Shown one piece after another: positions 58,891-64,000 of a stretch of DNA of 64,000 bases. The stretch covers positions 186,001 through 250,000 of the forward strand of contig JARUPZ010000021.1 in assembly GCA_031213475.1 (NCBI GenBank), given 5' to 3'. A model generated the notes under the pieces. It ran no database searches and was not told the DNA's origin. It worked only from the letters and a program-made list of their open reading frames with translations. A program made the position numbers and the translations under genes. Position 1 is the first letter of the stretch; every line of letters starts with the position of its first letter. This DNA is from Nereocystis luetkeana. Lineage: Eukaryota; Sar; Phaeophyceae; Laminariales; Laminariaceae.

Positions 58891-58996
58891 CAATACGGAG
58901 TTGCTGCATTGACTGAACTTCTTGCATGTCGTAGGTGATTTCGCACACGTCGCCCTCAGAGCATGCCCACGAAGCCGAGGTACTCGTGCTCCCGTC
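58891..58996 (-). CDS. Exon 4: discoidin-like domain 2, first half
   Basis: Acceptor CGTCCTATAG reversed as TTCCTATAG, then DGSTSTSASWACSEG, VCEITYDMQEV and QQLRI plus one base before GTGAGA (phase 1). It was invisible as an open frame because it is only 106 nt long, but it is the closest partner of exon 7. Confidence 0.82.
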
Positions 58997-59748
58997 CTAT
59001 AGGAATCGTGAACGGCATGCCGTACGGTTAACCCCGCAACAGCAGATTATTGGCAAGAGAGCGTCGTCGCCATGCATCCACAACAAAGAAGCACGTTATA
59101 GAGGTATGCATGCCCGAACAAACGGCCAGCCTACGACGATCTCGCTAGCGTGTTCGTCTTCGCTCCCCCGCGTGGTAAAAAACACGGGCAGACAGTTCCG
59201 TGTGTTCATAGTCGAGTGAATATGTTTCATACTGCTGATGTCCCCCAACCCCCCCCTGTTCTCGCCTCTTTAAACAAACTAGAGTAGCCCAATCATATTA
59301 AGCAAACTCCGCACAGGTCCAAATGGCAAGGAAAGGTATGACTCCTTTCAATATCGGTCGCTAATCTGCGCTTGAGACCATGTGAGGTTTGGCAAAGGGC
59401 GCGGAATTTTCACCATTGCAAGTTTCTTGGTGGCATATCTAAGTCAACCATGGTATCGTTGGAGGCTTTGCCAATAATGCACGAGACACAAAAAAAACAA
59501 GGCGTGCAACAGTATTGCATGCCTTGTATAGGTACGCCATGGCATTGTTCCTCCGGCTGTACTTTCAGTTTTCCTGGAAGTGGGGAAATGGTGAGATTCA
59601 TACAGCTCCTTGAATGGGAAGCTTCTTGAAGATATATAAATGATTATTCTACTCCAACGCCCAAGTGCAGAAAGTGAACATCAGCCGTCGCATCAGGGGC
59701 CGTACGGCGACAAACACGTTGTGTGTGCGCGGGCCACGAGAACCTTAC

Positions 59749-59862
59749 AAGGGTATTTCCAGCTGAACCGCTGTTGACCGTGGCGGACGCAGTAACGCTC
59801 ACGCGCTCCGATGCCGAAATGCCGGCGACAGGCACATCGTCAACGTCAATGTATATTTTAGT
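59749..59862 (-). CDS. Exon 3: spacer between domains 1 and 2
   Basis: Acceptor CTTGTGCCGCAG, 38 codons (TKIYIDVDDVPVAGISASER, SVTASATVNSGSAG), donor GTAAGG, phases 0-0. The first strand completes domain 1 (ITE-TKIYID); the rest is Ser/Ala/Gly-rich linker. Confidence 0.8.
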
Positions 59863-60979
59863 CTGCGGCACAAGACCAATCGACACATGAGCACGGACAC
59901 AAAGAGGAGTGAGGAGTTAGCTAATGCGCCTGCCAATAGTTTGATTTCAGCGTAGTTATGCGACGTGTACGTAGTCGGGGGAAACCTTCCTCACTGTCGA
60001 CTAAATTACGTATACAGGTCGAGACTTTGGACAATGTAGCACAACACTAGGCGTACATGCGGAGTTCGGTGCAGTGTATAATACCTGGTATGTTCACAGG
60101 GCGTCCCGACCACCTGTGTGGTGTACTCGCGAATGCGTACTATCTGTCATCGGGTATATTGTTGGAGGACCACCGAACCATCACGGTATTACTCAGCCTA
60201 CAACACCGCTACATATTTATGTGCTGGTGTGGCGGAGTTTCTTTCGTTCTCCGTAATCAACGACGACCACTGCTGGGTTTTACAGCTAAACATGGCGTCC
60301 GCCGTATCATTGTTGCCACCCAAACAAAATTCACCTAAAACTCTGAACGGGACACGCAGGTATGATAAGACTAAGTTGATGCCCGACAAAGTTGGCCAGT
60401 AGGATAATCAGGTAGAAAAACTGTTTCAGGATTTCATGATGACGGCTACCGCGGTGATCCGTATTCCAACCGGCGGGAGAATACATGGCCACATTATTGT
60501 CATTGTTGGGAGTTTTGAAAAACAATGTATTGGGCGTTAACGCGTATTTCTGTCCCCACGGAGGCCAACGATGTGCCTCGCATGGTAACTTCGGCCTTGA
60601 AGTCTTAAAATTAGAAAAATAAAAGTATCGCCAGGTCATTAGTTTGCACATCATAACAGCGTAGTACTCTTGCCGAGCGAAGCGGGTTGAAAATGAAGGC
60701 CCCACCGCGGGCTACAATTTGACGGGTTCACAAAACTTGGAGCAGCATTTAAACCGGTTACTCGCACCCTTCGGCCGAAAACATCGGAACACAGTATTGG
60801 TTTGAGGTGCTTTCTACCAGAGCACACGCAAATGGCCTCACAAATATCGACCCGCGCAATTAACCAGCAGGAGCTAGATACCCTATCCGTATGTAACGGT
60901 AATTCCAACGGCCCACGGAGAGCGCACATCGATCCCACATAATAACATAAAGGCACTAGCACTCGGCAAGCCGACTCAC

Positions 60980-61164
60980 TTCCGTGATCCCGATGTAGTC
61001 GCCCTGGTCCATGATGGCCAGCAGCTCCATCTCGTCCGCCAAGGACCCAGCTAGACCGGGTATCTCTTGCAGGGCCGTCGAGCCCTGCTCTCCAGTCCAT
61101 GACTCCACGACTACCTCGTCTTCCAGCAAAATCTGTAGGGTGGTTTCACTGTCAGCAGTAAATG
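60980..61164 (-). CDS. Exon 2: discoidin-like domain 1, second half
   Basis: Acceptor GTCGTGTGCAG completes Ala and gives AFTADSETTLQILLEDEVVV, SWTGEQGSTALQEIPG and the closing strand MDQGDYIGITE before GTGAGT (phase 0). The AF opening and ITE ending are shared with the other two domains. Confidence 0.8.
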
Positions 61165-62870
61165 CTGCACACGACGCGGCGTGGGGAGAGGGTGAGATAT
61201 GGAGGGCCGCCTGGTATATCATGCTCCCAACATCATCATGCTCTAACTCCGATAGTGGTCTCCCGAGAGACACGCCCCACGAGAACAACAAAACAATTCA
61301 ACCTATCAATAAAAACGAGTGCAGACTTTCTTTCGGAAACAATGAAAGTCAGAGGGTGTTCGTCGTACAAATACGAAAGTCGATAGGTGCACTGCTGTCG
61401 TGAACATTCGAGATTCAAGTGCTGGTAAACAAACCAAAACCAAAATCGAAGATATATACTCGTAGCGCCTTTCGGCTTCAGAACAGGTGCGTAATCACGG
61501 CATAAAGCGCTCCCGCGTCATGGGCTGAACACAAAATTCTACCAACACCGTCAATGAATGGATGAAACTGTCGAAGAGTATTGGTGATAATAACCAACAA
61601 CCAAAAGTAAACATCGACGGGGGAAAAGGGAAGGGAGTACCCGGCCTATTGCATGGTCGTAGTCGTATAAGGTGGGAGGAGGGGCATGTCTATAAGCTGA
61701 AGGGAGTATCGACGAGGCGAAAAATGCAGAACACAACGAAGGAGCGTGTTGTTTTTTTTGCAGGAGTGAATACGGTGTATACACCGGATGCATCTATGCC
61801 TGGTATATATATTGAATATAGACGCTACGGAGGCTTTTGGTAGGCGCGCGCCATCTACACGTGTTGCCCAGGCAACGGCAGCTACGTAGAATACACACAG
61901 CATAAGATCGGTGGCGCGGTATTTGCAAAGGCTAAAGCCGACACACGGTAAAATGCAAAGGCACAAGTTCGCAAACCATCCTGGTCTTGGGCGGAAGAGT
62001 CTTAGCCTCCATCCCACCTCTTCACAATGCATCACAACATTGCTATACATGTTCGTTAATGTATAGCCCATCCCTGGTGCATTGACGGCCGTGTCATAAG
62101 GCATGCCACAGGAAGAACATTACAAAAATTCAACCAGATATTTCGGGGAAAATCATAAATCGGCGAGAAGTGATGATAAGTGTTCTGTGGAAGACACGCC
62201 ACGACACTCCTCCTCAAATACGAAATCTAGCGTGGGCCAATGTTCCCGTTCCACATCAAACAGCCGGTACTCTAGCCGATGTTGCAAAAAACAATCGTTT
62301 CTGTCGAAACGTCACTTCTAGTTACCCCCCCACCCTTTGCGATACGAAATAATGCCTCCAAAGGAAGTAGGGTCGAAAGAAGGCGACGGCTAAATCACGT
62401 CGGCTCAGAGAAAGACGCCCGGACTGATGGAATATCGGATAAAAGAGTATGGCCGACCTACTGTTGGAGACATCATTTGAAGGGGGCCTCCGACAGACGC
62501 ATGCTGCGATTGGGGTTGCCATTAATTAGGGTTAATGCTCGTTGGCCCCCACCTGGCGCGGTTCCTCTACATACTGCAGACGAACTGGAGCCAATATCGT
62601 TGGCCGCATTTGTATCCTATTGATTTTGTATTATTCCAACAAAAACCACGACAGGCCGATAACAGCGGTCCTTATTTTCTCAAAACAAACAGTGTATTTG
62701 GGGAGATATAGAGCTTCTAGAGTAAGGAACCTCCGAAAAAATCGCTCGTACCGCTACCGAACTAAAGGTAAGATCATGCTAGGTGTTTCCACTAGACGGT
62801 TGGTATCATAGTGTCTGCCATACGGTCTGGCGATAACATGCCAGGTCCCAATTGGGATTCAACAACATAC

Positions 62871-63012
62871 CTACGTGCACCGACGAGATCGTTCTTCGGG
62901 TTCCAGCGTTTGGGTCTTCATTGAAGTTGTACCTCACCGCACAGGCGCTGGTGAAGAAGGCGACGTCTTGCTGCGTGCAACCGTACCGCGACTCGGCACC
63001 CAAAGATCCATC
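62871..63012 (-). CDS. Exon 1 seen: discoidin-like domain 1, first half
   Basis: Acceptor TTTGATGCAG, then DGSLGAESRYGC and SACAVRYNFNED, ending RRTISSVHV plus the first base of an Ala codon before GTATGT (phase 1). It matches exons 4 and 7 in the opening Asp-Gly, the aromatic-x-Cys and the second Cys, which probably form a disulphide. It starts in phase 0, so an upstream exon is needed. Confidence 0.8.
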
Positions 63013-63256
63013 CTGCATCAAATCAGTTTCGGGCCGGGCAAAGGAAGCTTATTCGCAAACCCCAAAACGAGGAACAGACCTTTCCCCCGCATACAGCATC
63101 GCATGTAATATGTTCGACACATGCCCGTCTCAAGATCCATCTTGAAACGATGTACAGAGCGTCTCTCCGTACAAGCGTCTTCGGGCCAAAATAAAAAAAT
63201 CAAGATATATCCTACTGTTCTCGCCTCGGTCAGGTCTTCGTACCTCTCTTCATGAT

Positions 63257-63508
63257 CTACTGTAGATCTTCCAGAAGACAGATACATTCTTGATCTGTGC
63301 GAACTACCGATTTCACGTTGCCAGTTGAGGTTTGAATGAGCAAGGCCAAATTTCGTGGGTTCGTCCTGTCCCATTCATATCCTGCAGACAACTTCACGAT
63401 GGCTGGTTGGGATCTAGAACATCTACTGTAAATCATAACCTCTCCGACGTGTGAAACTGTTGTGGGAGTCAGTACACGCCCCCTTGTCATGATCAAGATG
63501 ACGTCCAA
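63257..63508 (-). CDS. Uncertain frame upstream of exon 1
   Basis: Minus-strand frame with QPAIVKLSAGYEWDRTNPRN and LALLIQTSTGNVKSVVRTD, ending in a stop. It might contain an exon of the big gene, but no phase-0 donor of good quality is seen and no signal peptide. Confidence 0.2.
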   Translation of the reverse strand: MDVILIMTRGRVLTPTTVSHVGEVMIYSRCSRSQPAIVKLSAGYEWDRTNPRNLALLIQTSTGNVKSVVRTDQECICLLEDLQ

Positions 63509-63766
63509 CGCCTGGCCGCGTTATGCTGCCGAGATGATGTCTGAGGTCTGAGGGTTCGGCGAGAGAACCTAGATGAGTACCGTACATAACGAGACCCGCG
63601 TCTCCGGGACTTGACTGTTATAAAATTATACCAGGTACCAGGGTATGTGGCATGGTTCCTCAAAATAAACCCCATGTTTTCCGATGCGACTGCAGGAACA
63701 CAGGGCGCCAAAGTAAACCGTCGGGCAGGGATAACAGATGGCCGCACGGGGGTACCAGGCACACCA

Positions 63767-63870
63767 TGCACCAGCTCTCGACCTTACACAGCAGGCAAGC
63801 AGAGGTGCAGTTCAAGGTACTCAAGCGCAATGGGCGCTTGACGCTGAACACGGGAATTGACAGCCACTGA
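63767..63870 (+). CDS. Candidate C-terminal exon on the plus strand
   Basis: Frame MHQLSTLHSRQAEVQFKV, then LKRNGRLTLNTGIDSH and TGA, with AG acceptors just upstream (CAGGCAAGCAG, ACCATGCACCAG). No other exon of such a gene is recognised; it may be chance. Confidence 0.2.
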
Positions 63871-64000
63871 CCGCTCTATGCACACTTTCGGACTTTCCAT
63901 TGGCGCCTCTATGCATATAGTTTGAAACTTATGGGGATTGGACCAGAACAGGACCTCTGGTCGGTGCTCGGTGTTTGTCTGAGATTGCGGATTCGGGCGT

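Larger units (their letters stand above)
43579..63012 (-). other. 19-exon gene: three discoidin-like domains plus right-handed beta-helix (gene span)
   Basis: Nineteen exons read by hand, each bounded by a 3' AG and a 5' GT, join in one frame of 2484 nt (827 codons plus a stop). Phases agree at all 18 junctions. Order: discoidin-like domain 1 (exons 1-2), spacer (3), domain 2 (4-5), spacer (6), domain 3 (7-10), a beta-sandwich-like segment (10-11), and a beta-helix of the pectin-lyase superfold (12-19). Discoidin/F5/8-type domains bind glycans or lipids; the beta-helix fold is used by polysaccharide lyases, hydrolases and epimerases. Together they suggest an exported cell-wall protein, but no catalytic site is recognised. 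Introns range from 285 to 3721 bp. No start codon or signal peptide was found, so the 5' exon(s) are missing; the 3' end at TAA 43579-43581 is the simplest reading. Numbering runs from the first exon seen. Confidence 0.8.

Noticed and set aside
61646-62104. 152-codon minus-strand frame in intron 1
   Set aside because: No domain, and it is not needed to join exons 1 and 2, which match in phase.

Overview
The window looks like nuclear DNA of a stramenopile, most probably a brown alga close to Ectocarpus. The evidence is a gene cut into about 19 short exons by introns of 0.3 to 3.7 kb with normal GT..AG ends, a protein made of FNIP-type 22-residue repeats, discoidin-like domains with the DG..SRWSC signature joined to a parallel beta-helix, roughly even base composition, and many short repeats. 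The lineage is an inference from domain style and gene structure; no marker gene is present.

Layout. 1-3871 is a young LTR-type element with no visible coding capacity. 4207-4547 is a tRNA-derived SINE on the minus strand; a near-identical copy with target-site duplications lies at 22449-22790 and a diverged headless relic at 31603-31790. 5490-6085 is a ~275-bp tandem repeat. 7216-10061 holds a GC-rich, frame-interrupted duplication of an unrecognised protein module with RING-like zinc fingers. 10062-24530 has no gene I can name; it holds small duplications, palindromic GGGTA clusters and a few low-confidence reading frames. 24530-29920 is mostly degenerate minisatellite (three word families), interrupted by one small reading frame near 27.5 kb. 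30-34 kb holds unrecognised coding-like pieces and two TATA boxes. 34450-36037 is the FNIP-repeat gene on the plus strand. 39287-39968 is a decayed LINE endonuclease fragment.

The main result is a minus-strand gene from 63012 down to about 43579. No single long reading frame reveals it. Nineteen exons read by hand join in one continuous frame (2484 nt, 827 codons plus a stop). They encode three discoidin-like (F5/8-type, CBM32-like) domains with spacers, a further beta-sandwich-like region, and then a right-handed parallel beta-helix of the pectin-lyase type. Its 5' end (start codon, presumed signal peptide) is not found and may lie above 63.0 kb or outside the window. The build suggests a secreted, cell-wall-directed carbohydrate-binding or carbohydrate-acting protein. 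Each discoidin-like domain is split at the same place, in phase 1 inside the Ala codon of an Ala-Phe pair, so the protein appears to have grown by duplication of a two-exon module with phase-0 ends.
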